Source: Aulostomus chinensis (Eukaryota; Chordata; Actinopteri; Syngnathiformes; Aulostomidae). From it: DNA of 64,000 nucleotides. Shown one piece after another: positions 30,701-40,613 of the stretch. The notes beneath the pieces were generated by a model. That model saw nothing but the letters and a program-made list of their open reading frames with translations. It had not been told where the DNA came from and did not search any database. Each line of letters opens with the position of its first letter. Position 1 is the first letter of the stretch. The DNA lies in NCBI GenBank assembly GCA_037954235.1, contig JBBMOA010000001.1:14399980-14463979 (forward strand), read 5' to 3'. The position numbers and the translations under genes are program-made.

Positions 30701-31823
30701 CTGGAGTTGTTGGTAGTGAACCTGCAGTTTTATCTGCTATGAGGTCCACCTCCAATGACTCAATTCAGAATCAGGGATCTCTGTAGTAGGGAGACATGTT
30801 ATTGAGTGTAACACAGGTGGAATGACTTCCTTCAGATGTGGTCAGACCCACCCTGAGAGTTTTGTGAGAACCCTTGAAGCCTGGGACTTCAGGTCCAACG
30901 CTGAGACCACGGCGTGATGGAGAGTTCTGATGATTCATCAGCACAATCAAACTCTGAGAACTCCTCCCTCCCTGGTTGACCTGAGTCAAAGTTCCCATGT
31001 CTGATCAACTTCCTGTCCTGATGACATCACTACTGCAGGTGAACAGTTAGCATTGCTCTGTTTGATGAAGCTGCGTTCAGGGAATGAGGAAGTTTCCCTT
31101 TGTGTCACTGCTTCTCTACTAATCTGATCTCTGATCAGTTCACCAAGAAGAGTCTGGGGTCAGGGGCTTGATGAGTAGAGCTGTTTAGTCAGGAGGAGGC
31201 TGCTCTGATTGGTTCCTGACACTGAAACAAGGCCAAAGCTCAAGTACACAGGCTCACATATTGAAGTATTCTCAGTCTTCCCACTTCCAGTATTTTCCCA
31301 CTTCAAGTATTTTCTACTCTCCACACCAAGTTACCTCTTATGTTAAGTTACTTGCTGAGAGTTATGCAGGACACTTGGATGGAAACATAACCTTTTTCTC
31401 TAATCAGCACAACAATGTGGGCGTGTAGTGAATCAACACCATAACAGTGACGAGGAATGAATGCAGCAGCCATCTTGGAATCACCAGGTTTACAAGGCTT
31501 CCACACGGTGAGAGCAACCCCTCGATGGAGGAGAAGAAGCCGGACCATCAAGAAGACCTGAAAGAAGAGAGCAGAGGCAGGAAGAGGAACCAGAGACACA
31601 CAAACAGACACAACACTGCCACCTTCTGATCTGATGACATCATATTTGGAGGCCAAGCCTCACAATAAAAGAAGCATTTTCATGGGAATGTGTTCCATCC
31701 AGGGCTTCACAATAAAAGCATTTGAAATGTTGAGTCATTTTAACAGATGTTTGTGTGTCGGCTGTCCTATGAGTCACAGCAGGTTGACAGTTTGGGGAGA
31801 AACTCTTGAAGACTGGGACTTGA
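30701..31823. other. No gene recognised
   Basis: Possibly more upstream L2 sequence up to about 31000, but I see no firm motif. The open frames at 31348-31656 (minus) and 31447-31629 (plus) have no domains. Confidence 0.45.
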
Positions 31824-32037
31824 GGGGCCCGTTTCACAAAGCAGGTTCATCAAACCCTGAGTTTCATCCTGATCTCTGAGTTGATCTACCCTGAGATAGA
31901 AAACTCTGAGTTTTCGGTTTCAGAACAGCGGATTTGAATCAGTTTGATCAACTCTGAGTAGGTCCACCTGGGGTAAAGCGCGATCACAACAACTATAAAA
32001 AGCCAGCATAAATAGAGCCCCGATCCACCGAGTCACC

Positions 32038-33260
32038 ATGGCGACGGAGAAGAGGAGAGCTTTGTTTTTCACGTCAGTGCAGTTGGAAATCTTGATGCGA
32101 TCATGTGAAGAGTTCCAACACGCGTTAAAAAAAGAAGTGCAACACCGCTGCAGCTGCAAAAGAGAGAGAGATGGTGTGGAGGAACATTGCTGCTCGGTCA
32201 ATGCGTGAGTTTAAATGTAGTCCTTAGCAATCATGATTATTACGGAGGAAGCTGCTTACATGGTAGTGCATTAATTTACATCATTTAGATGCAATACTGC
32301 GGGGGAGAAACACACTTGGCAGCAACTGAAAATGAAGCATAAAAACATGATTCAAACAGGTCAGACCACCTCAGGGGTACCCCAGGTTCTGCATTGTAAA
32401 GTAAATATTAAGTGGCTGTTTGACTGTACAATAGTTGTTTGATCACCAACACAATGATGGTTTCATACACAAATGTCTTCATCAATATCATGTCCTGTTA
32501 AATAAGTCAGCCTATTTAAACTAACACAGACTTCTGCTCAGCCAACAGAAAGAAGGCAGACGCCCGTAAAACGGGTGGTGGTCCAGCACCACCACCTCTA
32601 ACAGAGGCACAGGAGCCAGAGTTTAGGAAGGCCAGTGGCTGAGGGATTTCATCCTTAGAACCCAACCCCCAAGACACCAGTGCCTTCATAAAATGTAATA
32701 TGGCTCTCTCTCTCTATATATATATAGATATATAGAGATATATAGATAGATATATCTATATATAGATATATATATAGATATATATATAGATATGTACCCA
32801 TGACTTTATTTCCCAACAGGTTCTGCTGGTGCCATTTGCCTTGTGCCACAACAGACACAGTAACTGTCAGTAAAGATTTTCTCAATGTTATTTTAAGTCA
32901 CTGAAACATCTCTCCTCCAGGACGAAGAGGATGGACAAACGCTGTCTGCTGCCTTTACAGTGGGGGACCCAGAAAGGCCTGTAGAAGTCACATCTTGATA
33001 CATTCCTGATTCTTCTCCCATTCATATTTCTTACCATTCTGGTGGAATATAGAGACATCAGCCTACACTGAAGTATGAAGACAGTCTTGTCCTCTTTAAC
33101 AGAGCATGGCTGGGCAGGAGGGTCCCTCGACCTCCAGTGCACACACTGACACAGTGAGATGTTCAGTCAACAGATTCATGTCCAACTGTCTAATCCTCAT
33201 GTTCTCAGTTACCAGTAAAGGAACTTTACAGAGTCCACCTGCTGAGAAAAATGTAAAAAA
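32038..33260 (+). pseudogene. Harbinger Myb/SANT-like protein gene, frameshifted
   Basis: The likely start MATEKRRALFFTSVQLEILM (32038) is preceded by a TATA-like CTATAAAAAG at about 31993. The trihelix-type sequence FTSVQLEILMRSCEEFQHAL runs into an A-rich tract at about 32126. The expected continuation (CNTAAAAKEREMVWRNIAAR) is then in another frame, pointing to slippage at the A7 run. After a probable intron, ANRKKADARKTGGGPAPPPL (about 32542) matches the Pro-rich linker of these proteins. Later pieces include EDGQTLSAAFTVGDPE (about 32925) and a charged helix SLDRQIRKADLETERLE (about 33270). In active elements this protein helps bring the transposase to DNA and the nucleus. This copy is not functional as it stands. 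Confidence 0.65.
32705..32793. repeat. (CT)/(TA)/(GATA) simple repeat
   Basis: A short CT run, then TATATA and AGATATA units with internal dyad symmetry. It lies inside the Harbinger element. Confidence 0.9.
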
Positions 33261-33480
33261 GTGACAAAGAAATGCAGTCCTTGGACCGCCAGATTAGGAA
33301 AGCAGATCTGGAAACAGAACGACTGGAGCCCAAGTTAGAGGGGGGTGCATGGCTCCAGGTGAATATGTTAACTAGTGGAATGTGAACTGAACGAGCTTTT
33401 TTATTGCTAGGAAATAAAGAAGACCAAATGAAATGTGTATTGTTCCTTTATTGGACTGTGGTGGGGAGGATGATTGCTAA

Positions 33481-34060
33481 TTAAATGCCAAAGTGATTCT
33501 GACATATGGTGTCTCTGACGGCTCTGCTGTCCTGGATAGCTGGCAGGTGGATGGGGTCGTCATCAGGCTCTTCCATTTGTAGGGCAGGGTGTTGCTCTCC
33601 TCTCATAGTGGCAATGTTATGAAGAACACATGCCACAAGAATATCACAGGCCCTCTCAGGGGACACCCTGAGGTGACGTAGGCACTGGAAACGGGCTTTT
33701 AGCAGGCCTATGGTCATCTCCACCTCTGGTCCTGCAGTGAGCCCAGTTGAAGTTCTGTTGGGGGCCTGGTTCAGGGTGCGGGTAAGGGGTCAGCAGCCTG
33801 CGTTGGCATGGGGAACCCCTGTCACCCAGCAGAAGGCCATCAAACTCTCCTGTAATGTATAGTGGATACCTGAGAGTGGATTAAAGGAGGGAGACAATTG
33901 ACTTCTGTTGTGCAAATCTTTAGGCTGTACTTACCACGTTGCAGTCTGTTGCTCAGGTCAGACACAAAACATCTTGAGTCAGGGACAGACCCAGGCCACT
34001 ATCATCCTCAGAATGTTGTGGGAGTCCAGCTGTCATGACGACAAAGATGGATTTGGACTG
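33481..34060 (-). pseudogene. HARBI1-like transposase, C-terminal fragment
   Basis: Read from high to low coordinates: WPGSVPDSRCFVSDLSNRLQ (about 34020-33960), a probable intron (GTAAGT...CAG), YPLYITGEFDGLLLGDRGSP (about 33870), PYPHPEPGPQQNFNWAHCRT, a frameshift, then VEMTIGLLKARFQCLRHLRV and SPERACDILVACVLHNIATM to a stop at 33481. GDRG and VEMTIG carry the expected acidic DDE positions of the DDE_Tnp_4 fold. The N-terminal part and first catalytic Asp are missing; block E replaces them. Confidence 0.8.
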
Positions 34061-34078
34061 TGACCCAACGACTCAGGT

Positions 34079-34550
34079 CCTGACACCAGCAGACCCCTCA
34101 CCACCTGCAGCCTTTTTCCAGCTCCACCAAACCCACCATTCACTGCCTCCTCATCATCTGGGCATCAAAAGCAGCTCAGACCTGCTGCAGCTCAGAGACC
34201 TCAGCCATTTTTAGGATGTCTCCATGATTCTCCTTCACAGGATTTTCATTCAGAAACAAGAGAACTGTCAAAGACCACAACAGTTTTCAGCTTGCTGCTA
34301 AACAGTACTTCAACTACCATTCCACTGTGTAATGGCAGTGACTGATGTGTACTATATGCAGTACTAATCAAGTACAGCCCTGACTGCTACTTTATCTCCA
34401 ATGCTAGGAAGGATAAGAATGTTGAAATGGACCCAGCAGGAAGAGAATCTCAAGTCATGGCAACTTTACTGAGCAGCACTCAGTTAAGTTCAGGAAACAC
34501 CAGACAGTTTTACCACCTGTCAATGAAGTAGTCAGTAAAATAAATACTAC
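34079..34550 (+). repeat. Repeat block E, copy 2
   Basis: A second copy of 15980-16445. Its left edge abuts the truncated Harbinger transposase. Confidence 0.8.
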
Positions 34551-35134
34551 ACTGAACAGTAGTGGAGGGAGAGCAGAGCTGGAAATAAGACCTTACTGGA
34601 GGGAATGAATCTAGAAATGTTAGAGTTCATTCAGTTGAAGACATCAGATTTGGGAGGGATGTTCTGGAAGTTTTCATCCATTTTTATTTAATCCAGATAA
34701 ACAAATCATGTCTTCTACTTGGGCAGAATACGCTAACGTTGCTAACTGGCTAATATTATTTTCTAACTTCAGGCCTAAATTTGGGATTGACTGTTAAAAT
34801 TGTTCACCTCACCTTTGTAAGCACCAGGTTTTGTCTTGATGATGTCATTCTATTTGTCTCTGGTTCTTTCCATTCATAAATCAAACCTGAATGTTAGCTA
34901 GCCTGCTCTTACTGTGTTCCATCAGCTGCAGGTTTGACCACAGGTAGCTTAGCTAACTGCTAACTAATGAATGTTTAGTCCAACAAAGAATGGAGGTTGA
35001 TAGTCATTCATCCAAAGTCTTTGGTTTCAGATGGAGCCTCAACTGAGACTCCTAGTTCAGAGGATGGGTTTGTTTGCTGTCAGGTTGCCACCTTTCTGGA
35101 GGAAGACAGGAGACAAGACAGGACATATTCTTTC
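34551..35134. other. No gene recognised
   Basis: Ordinary sequence with several GCTAACTGCTAAC-type phrases. Nothing I can classify. Confidence 0.5.
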
Positions 35135-35372
35135 ACCAGGGGGTCAAAGCAGACATCAGTTCCCACTGATCCTGGATCTGCTCTACATTCCTGCCTGTTA
35201 AAAGAAGGTTTTAGTCACTACTGTTGCAGGATGTGCTTGCTGATGGAGAATTGTTGGGTGTTAACTGATGGAAGGACTGAGGTGCTGGACCTGCTCTACT
35301 TGTAGAGTGTCATGAGATCACTTTTGTTGTGATTTGGCACTAAAAAAATAAAATTGATTTGACTGAAATGGA
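35135..35372 (+). mobile_element. L2 3'-UTR and tail
   Basis: Contains CCACTGATCCTGGATCTGCT, TTCCTGCCTGTTAAAAGAAG, TGTTGCAGGATGTGCTTGCT and the end TTGTGATTTGGCACTAAAAA AATAAAATTGA. This is the plus-strand version of the minus-strand tails at 25165-25640. Confidence 0.7.
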
Positions 35373-35406
35373 AACTGTTGGGGGGGGGGGTGTAGCCTCC
35401 ATAGGT

Positions 35407-35510
35407 TATGTGTTTGATCTCTGAATTCTGTGTTTGATCTCTGAATTCAGTCTTTGATCTCGGGGTTCTGAGCATTGATCTCCTGCTTCAGTCTTTGATC
35501 TCTGATCTTG
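35407..35510. repeat. Degenerate TTTGATCTCTGA repeat
   Basis: Four to five imperfect copies of a ~20-26 bp unit containing TTTGATCTCTGAATTC. It sits next to an inverted copy of the TTAACATCAGGACTGCTCC phrase that starts block B. Confidence 0.6.
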
Positions 35511-35756
35511 GAGCTGATCTGGGAGCAGTCCTGATGTTAAATGCTGTGATGAAGGACAGTGTGGTGGTGAAATGGATGAAACATGTCAACATAAAATTAA
35601 ATTTGAAACTTATTCCAAGCTTTATTTTGTGTTTGATGGCCATTTTTAAAGTCACTCATGATTTGCTTTGACTCCTGGATCCTGTGGTGCCTGATGAGGA
35701 GACAACTGGAGCACAAAGTAGGGGAAGAGGTCTGATATGGACCATCAACAGCTGAA

Positions 35757-35838
35757 CGTTGTTGGCAGGACTCGAACCTACGCAGGGAGACCCCAATGGA
35801 TTTCAAGTCCATCGCCTTAACCACTCGGCCACAACAAC
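35757..35838 (-). tRNA. tRNA-Ser(TGA)
   Basis: An 82-base minus-strand cloverleaf: acceptor GTTGTTG perfectly paired with CAACAAC, D-arm GCCGAGTGGTTAAGGC, anticodon loop CTTGAAA (TGA), long variable arm GGGGTCTCCCT, T-arm GTAGG-TTCGAGT-CCTGC with intact TTC core, and discriminator G. All features of an active tRNA-Ser are present. No T4 terminator follows within 20 bases. Confidence 0.85.
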
Positions 35839-37367
35839 CACATTCACACACATTTGTAGGAGACTGAAATTCACCAAATTATATTTATTCTTAACTTTAT
35901 TGTTATCATTTTGATGTTCTAGAGGAGACAACATCTGATCTTTGTTAGAGCCACCAGTCAAAGGTTTTCTTTAAAGGCTGCAGCAGCTGAGAATGAGGAA
36001 TTAATAACCATCTTAGTGAGGACATTTTGAAACAATGACAGAAAAGATGACATTTTGCCAGCTCTGCTGCTCCAGCCAGTGTTGGACGGTGACTTGGGAA
36101 TCTGTATTGTTGAATATCAGACTCTACTGGTGAGTGGCTGCTGTATAAATTCCATCCATAAATGGAGGTGGATCCTAAAAGGGCTCGTTGACTCAGGAGG
36201 ATCTCTCCACCCTACAGACTGTAAAGGAACCATCAAAGATGGCAGTTGGAGTTCTGTGGATCTGTCCTGGATTGCTCGTCCTCACGGACCAGAAGTCTGT
36301 CTGAAATACGACACTGATTGATGATCTTTTCATGAATCTGAAAATGCTTCGAAATTTAAGAGGAAAACAAATCTATCTTTTATAATAATTTTCATCATGG
36401 GAACGCACGTCTGCTGCGGTTGGTTTTTAAACGAGAGCAGGAAAGGACAGACAACAGAAGGCAAATAAATAGAAGAAAAGACAAAAGAGAGAGAGAGAGA
36501 ATGAGAGGGAGGGAGGGCTCTAGTGGGGCTACTTCCTCTTCCTCTGCTCCAGTTGGTTCCGCCCTGTCTGCTGGTGTCTCCACTGCTGTCACAGAGCGGC
36601 TGATTGTCACACCAAGAGACCGCAAGTGTCTCATGTTCAGTGTCTGGCACGGGACTTTGCAAAAGTAGGTAGTTATAGTTACTAGTTACTTCTGCCAAAA
36701 TGTAACTGAGATAGTACCTGAGTTCCTCCACTCTGAAAGTAACTACTCACCAGGGAAAGTAACTACTGCAAGAAGACAGACATGTCCTCCCTCAAGCCTC
36801 ACACAGACCATTGGTCCTGTTTGGTGTTCCAAGTCACACGTCTGGCCTTCTGTTTGAGGGGAGGAAGGTGTGGGGAACCCAACCCCTGGTTTACTGGGAG
36901 ATTCATCACAGCCGACTTGGCAAACACTTTGTTTGTCTCTGACCAAAAGACACAACAGGACCTCAGAGGACCGTACGACTCTTCTTTTCTTTTCACCAGG
37001 AGAGAAGTCTTTGTTTTTTGGAGAATGGCCGATTGCAACGGTAAGCAATTTCTTTATGTATTGTTGTCTTTAACTGATGCGATGATAAATTACTAGAGTG
37101 CTTTTCAACATTTGAAACCTTTTTTTGTTGAGGAAAAGTCCAGTGAGCCTCTCTGTATGATCATATCATGAACAAATAAATATTTGATTGAGTAAACCAC
37201 TAAAACTTCTAGCCCATGACCTTTGCTTTCAAACACCCAGATTGACCACGTGCCTTCTGTTTTAGGGGAGGAGGGGTGAGGAACCCCAACCCTGCCTTTG
37301 AGCTGCTCTGGCTGTTTGACCTCTGTTCAATGGTGATGTTATTTCTGCTTCTCTTTGACTGTATGGA
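35839..37367. other. No gene recognised
   Basis: Mostly unclassified. A phrase CCTTCTGTTTGAGGGGAGGA at 36846 recurs degenerately at about 37254, so short local duplication is present. ATGGCCGATTGCAACG|GTAAGC at 37025-37046 looks like a tiny first coding exon with a donor, possibly belonging to the decayed locus that follows. This is speculative. Confidence 0.4.
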
Positions 37368-38170
37368 ACAAAACAAGCTGAGGGCCAGCGAGTGTATTCA
37401 GAGATGGAGGCCAGGCAGCTGGAATCTCCACCAGAGGAAGCTTCAGGGTGTGCAGGACCATACCTGGATCATGAAGACGGGTTCATGGATCGGGAACTTT
37501 CAGCCAAACTCATGGAGCGTCTAAGAACTGTTGTCTGACTGCTGCTCAATGCTGCCATGAACACACAGTGGACTGATGACTGGTGATGAAGCATTCATAA
37601 GAGAGCAACCACACGTGGGGAGGAAATACCTGATGACTATTTTGAAAGAGATCATGAAAACATACGATCCAGGCTTTGGAACAGAAACCTCATCTGCACA
37701 ATTAGAAAGGACCTGTTCCTGAACCACAGGCTCATCAGTCCTGCTAAGATCACGGGCGCTGCTGAGACACTGTTGGAGACACTGTTGGAGACACTGTTGG
37801 AGACACTGTTGGAGACACTGGCGCAAGCAGGGGTGGCACCAAGAGCGACTGGTGACTGTTGGAAAGTACACAGGTAGGTGACCACTGCTGGAACATTCAT
37901 GCTGAACAAGCAGGATCTCAAACATTGGTATTCTACTTAGGTGGCGCTACAGAGTTGGATGTACTTTTTTGACTACTCTGACTTTGCCTACATGCAGGAA
38001 TGCTGCCCAGGCCTGTGCACTGCTAATGGGACTGATGGGTGCCCTCAACCTTGCATGTCCCCCACGACTGTGCTACACTTCTGAAGTGTTTCAAAAACTT
38101 CTCTTGGATCTGGATGGACTTCAACTGTCCCCCAAAGTCCACGCATGAAAGGTGAAATTGTCTTGAATGA
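37368..38170 (+). pseudogene. Decayed coding locus of unknown identity
   Basis: Three protein-like stretches follow one another on the plus strand. (1) 37368-37538: a hydrophilic peptide with VYSEMEARQLESPPEEASG and DGFMDRELSAKLMERLRTVV. (2) 37590-37873, same frame after two stops: RGEEIPDDYFERDHENIRSR, NRNLICTIRKDLFLNHRLIS, a Leu/Glu/Thr repeat made by a 12-bp minisatellite, and VAPRATGDCWKVHR ending at a donor-like CAG|GTAGGT. (3) about 37930-38150: YLGGATELDVLF, then frameshifted pieces including SEVFQKLLLDLDGLQLSPK. Codon-like conservation of hydrophobic patterns suggests a former multi-exon gene, perhaps shared with the PWWP3-like exon at 38729. I do not recognise the family. Confidence 0.4.
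37764..37820. repeat. 12-bp minisatellite, about five units
   Basis: GAGACACTGTTG repeated nearly perfectly; in the plus-strand frame each unit adds four residues (ETLL). Confidence 0.9.
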
Positions 38171-38507
38171 AGATTTGAAGTGACAAACTTCACAATGCCA
38201 AACCGATGAGGTCAGGTTTGAATGGACGATGTTGCAGTTGAACAAGATTTGAAAGCACTTTGATGAAGCGTTTCAGGAGTTCTTGTCACGCTCACTGACT
38301 GTTACACACTTACGCTCACACACTCTCACACACTCACTTTACAGATGTGCGGTACACACACGGTGAAGAGGTTTTTGCTAAGAACATTTTTGTTTTGTTT
38401 TTTTTAACAACATTTTGGTTTTGTTTTTTTAAGAACATTTTGGTTAGTTTTTTCCTGAAAGTACTTGTAATACACTGATTCTTAAAAATAAATATGTATT
38501 TGTACTT

Positions 38508-38705
38508 TGACTACTCTAAACTGACTGTAGGTATGAATGTGAGTGTGAATGGTTGTTCGTCTCTCTATGTTGGCCCTGCGATGGACTGGCGACCTGTCCA
38601 GGGTGAACCCTGCCTCTCGCCCGTTGACGCTGGGATAGGCTCCACCCCCCCCCCCCGTGACCCTTAATGTGTAGGAATAAGCGGAAGACAATGGATGGAT
38701 GTATT
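38508..38705 (+). mobile_element. SINE/RTE-tail element
   Basis: CTAAACTGACTGTAGGTATG, GATGGACTGGCGACCTGTCC, GATAGGCTCCACC and ATGGATGGATG end, as at 1620-1968. It lies between the unknown coding locus and its possible last exon. Confidence 0.7.
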
Positions 38706-38728
38706 TATTTAATTTTACTGTATTTTAG

Positions 38729-38916
38729 TTGTGTGATCCTCTTCCTGAGCCTGTCTACCTGGACAGTGAGGACCAACAGGACATCCTTGGTGCCTTTCTG
38801 AAGGCAGTACTTCATAGAACACCAACACAACTGAGCTTGACGGATGAAGTGCAGTTCATCTTTGGTGTTCTAGTTCCTGAGGGAGGCCTCACCATGGATA
38901 TACTTTACAGAGTTTG
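38729..38916 (+). pseudogene. Partial exon resembling the PWWP3/MUM1 C-terminal region
   Basis: After an acceptor-like TTTTAG the frame reads PLPEPVYLDSEDQQDILGAF then LKAVLHRTPTQLSLTDEVQF and IFGVLVPE. The order YL-D-E-Q--+--FL...D-+-FI-DVLLPE matches the conserved C-terminal segment I recall from PWWP3A/MUM1-type chromatin proteins. The typical AIICAI continuation after PE is missing (GGLTMDILYRV instead) and the frame then enters inverted block B sequence. The exon is therefore truncated. Family assignment is from memory. Confidence 0.35.
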
Positions 38917-38919
38917 TCC

Positions 38920-39378
38920 TTGCAGGAGTCAGTGACTTAATAGAGTCTAACCAAGGGTTGAACCTGAATGAGACAGTCACCCTTCAACATGGGGCCATGG
39001 CAGAGTGAACCAAGAACACTACAATGGGGGTGAGAGTGGAGCCATGATGGACTCACAGTTCATCACCTCCACCATCATGTGGACCACCTGATCACCTCTC
39101 CCTCAACCTCTAAATAACTCATTCCCTGACCGGGAATCGAACCCGGGCCGCGGCGGTGAGAGCGCCGAATCCTAGCCACTAGACCATCAGGGACCACACT
39201 GAGCTCTCCAACAACAGAGACTATAGACAATGACTCAAGAACACAGGACTCTGTGGTCTCAGCTTGAGATGGTCCACCAAGACCACCAGACACCTCAGCC
39301 CCCTAAAGACAGTCCACCCCCAGGATCCTGCCCCCCTCTGCTCCAACTCAGCCCTCCATTCATAACTGACTTTGTCTC
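38920..39378 (-). repeat. Block F: inverted partial copy of block B
   Basis: The minus strand matches about 11965-12420 of block B, including the flanks of the tRNA-Glu gene. Its edges differ from those of the direct copies. Confidence 0.85.
39122..39193 (-). tRNA. tRNA-Glu(CTC)
   Basis: 72 bases on the minus strand: acceptor TCCCTGA/TCAGGGA, anticodon loop CTCTCAC (CTC), T-arm CCGGG-TTCGATT-CCCGG intact, discriminator A. Of the three block B copies this is the only one with an undamaged B-box and A58, so it is the best candidate for a working gene. Confidence 0.85.
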
Positions 39379-39992
39379 AGTCTCTTCACAATGCCAGTCA
39401 CTGAAACACTGACAATGTGATGGGGCTTCCTGTCTTTACTGCATTTTCTTCAAGGCTCACTACTGCTACTTCCTACAGTCGTCTCTACTGTGTACTTGTA
39501 CTACCAGTTGTTATGAGCATCTGTGGATTTCTAAATATTCCAGTCCTCAGTTTGCAACTGTATTGTGATGATGGGTCAGTTTAGAGCTGTCAATCAATGT
39601 TAATAATTGATCTTAGCATCTGGAGATTATTTTAGGAACACAAATACTTTTACTTCATTCTGAGGATGAGCAGACGTTCAATATAATTCTCATTTCCTGG
39701 TCAAAGACTCCTGCTAGTCAGAGAGGATCTGGGCTGGATTGGAAAGCTTCTGAGAGGGAAACCTTCACTCTGGACTGGACTGAGAACGGAGCAGCCTCAG
39801 CTTCCTGGAGCCTGACTTGCCTCTGTGGTCTAAGGCTGTGTGGGCTGACATCACAGTGAAACTACTGAGATCACAGAGCCTTTGAGATCACAGGCTGACT
39901 TCCTTTTTATCCCTAAAATGAAGAATAATAATTTAAAAAATGTTGTGTCTGTGTTTGTGTTGCTGCATCAGTTAAACAGTGACGCTAACAGA
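39379..39992. other. No gene recognised
   Basis: I see no coding or repeat structure that I can name. Confidence 0.5.
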
Positions 39993-40064
39993 GGGGATGT
40001 AGCTCAGTGGTAGAGCGCATGCTTCGCATGTATGAGGCCCCGGGTTCAATCCCCGGCATCTCCA
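39993..40064 (+). tRNA. tRNA-Ala(CGC)
   Basis: 72 bases: acceptor GGGGATG/CATCTCC with one GU-type pair, D-arm AGCTCAGTGGTAGAGC, anticodon arm ATGCTTCGCATGTAT (CGC), T-arm CCGGG-TTCAATC-CCCGG, discriminator A. Internal A- and B-boxes are intact. No T4 terminator lies within 20 bases downstream. Confidence 0.9.
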
Positions 40065-40585
40065 GCTGGTCCTTTGGAGCCTTCATCTTAACAGCTAAAT
40101 TGATCATTAAATGTGACAACAGTTAATAACAAACAACCAGAAGAAAAACCTGTCTGTTGCATATCAAAGTATTTATAGCAGGCTCAGTGTGACTGTGAGC
40201 CTTCATAGCCAGCATGAAGGAGCTGGTTTCATCTTTGGAGGGGAAATCCCACACACAGCTGCTCTCAGTTCCAAATGTGTGTGTCCTCACTCCTCCGTCC
40301 TCCTGCTGCCCTCAGAATACAGACACAATTCAACCTGGCAAGTTTGGAGCATAGAAGTGCTCCTGAAGAGATGTGTGTCAGCCCACAGCTGGCTGTTCTT
40401 ACCTGGAACCTCAAGATGAAACTGCTTCCACAGATTGGAAATCAATCTGATGTTGACTTTTGGACAAATCACCTGTTCATCAGTTCATCATCACTTCCAT
40501 CCATTTTCTACTGCTTATCTTGTTATAGAAAGTAGTCTATCTGCTGTGTGACTGAGGCAGTTACTGTGAGCTGCTGCATGTCTCA
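40065..40585. other. No gene recognised
   Basis: Short open frames only, on both strands, with no domains. Confidence 0.5.
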
Positions 40586-40613
40586 GTGTGTGTGTGTGTG
40601 TGTGTGTGTGTGT
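40586..40613. repeat. (TG)n microsatellite
   Basis: About 14 GT dinucleotides directly abutting the left end of the LTR-like element. Confidence 0.9.

Larger units (their letters stand above)
31824..34060. mobile_element. PIF/Harbinger transposon, truncated
   Basis: The left end GGGGCCCGTTTCACAAAGCA matches the terminal repeats of fish Harbinger elements. Inside, a Myb/SANT-like gene on the plus strand faces a transposase on the minus strand, the usual two-gene layout. The right end is missing: block E copy 2 begins at about 34079, inside the transposase gene. Both genes carry frameshifts. Confidence 0.75.

Noticed and set aside
36330..36731. 133-codon minus-strand frame and its neighbours
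   Set aside because: No domain; overlaps a purine-rich simple stretch.
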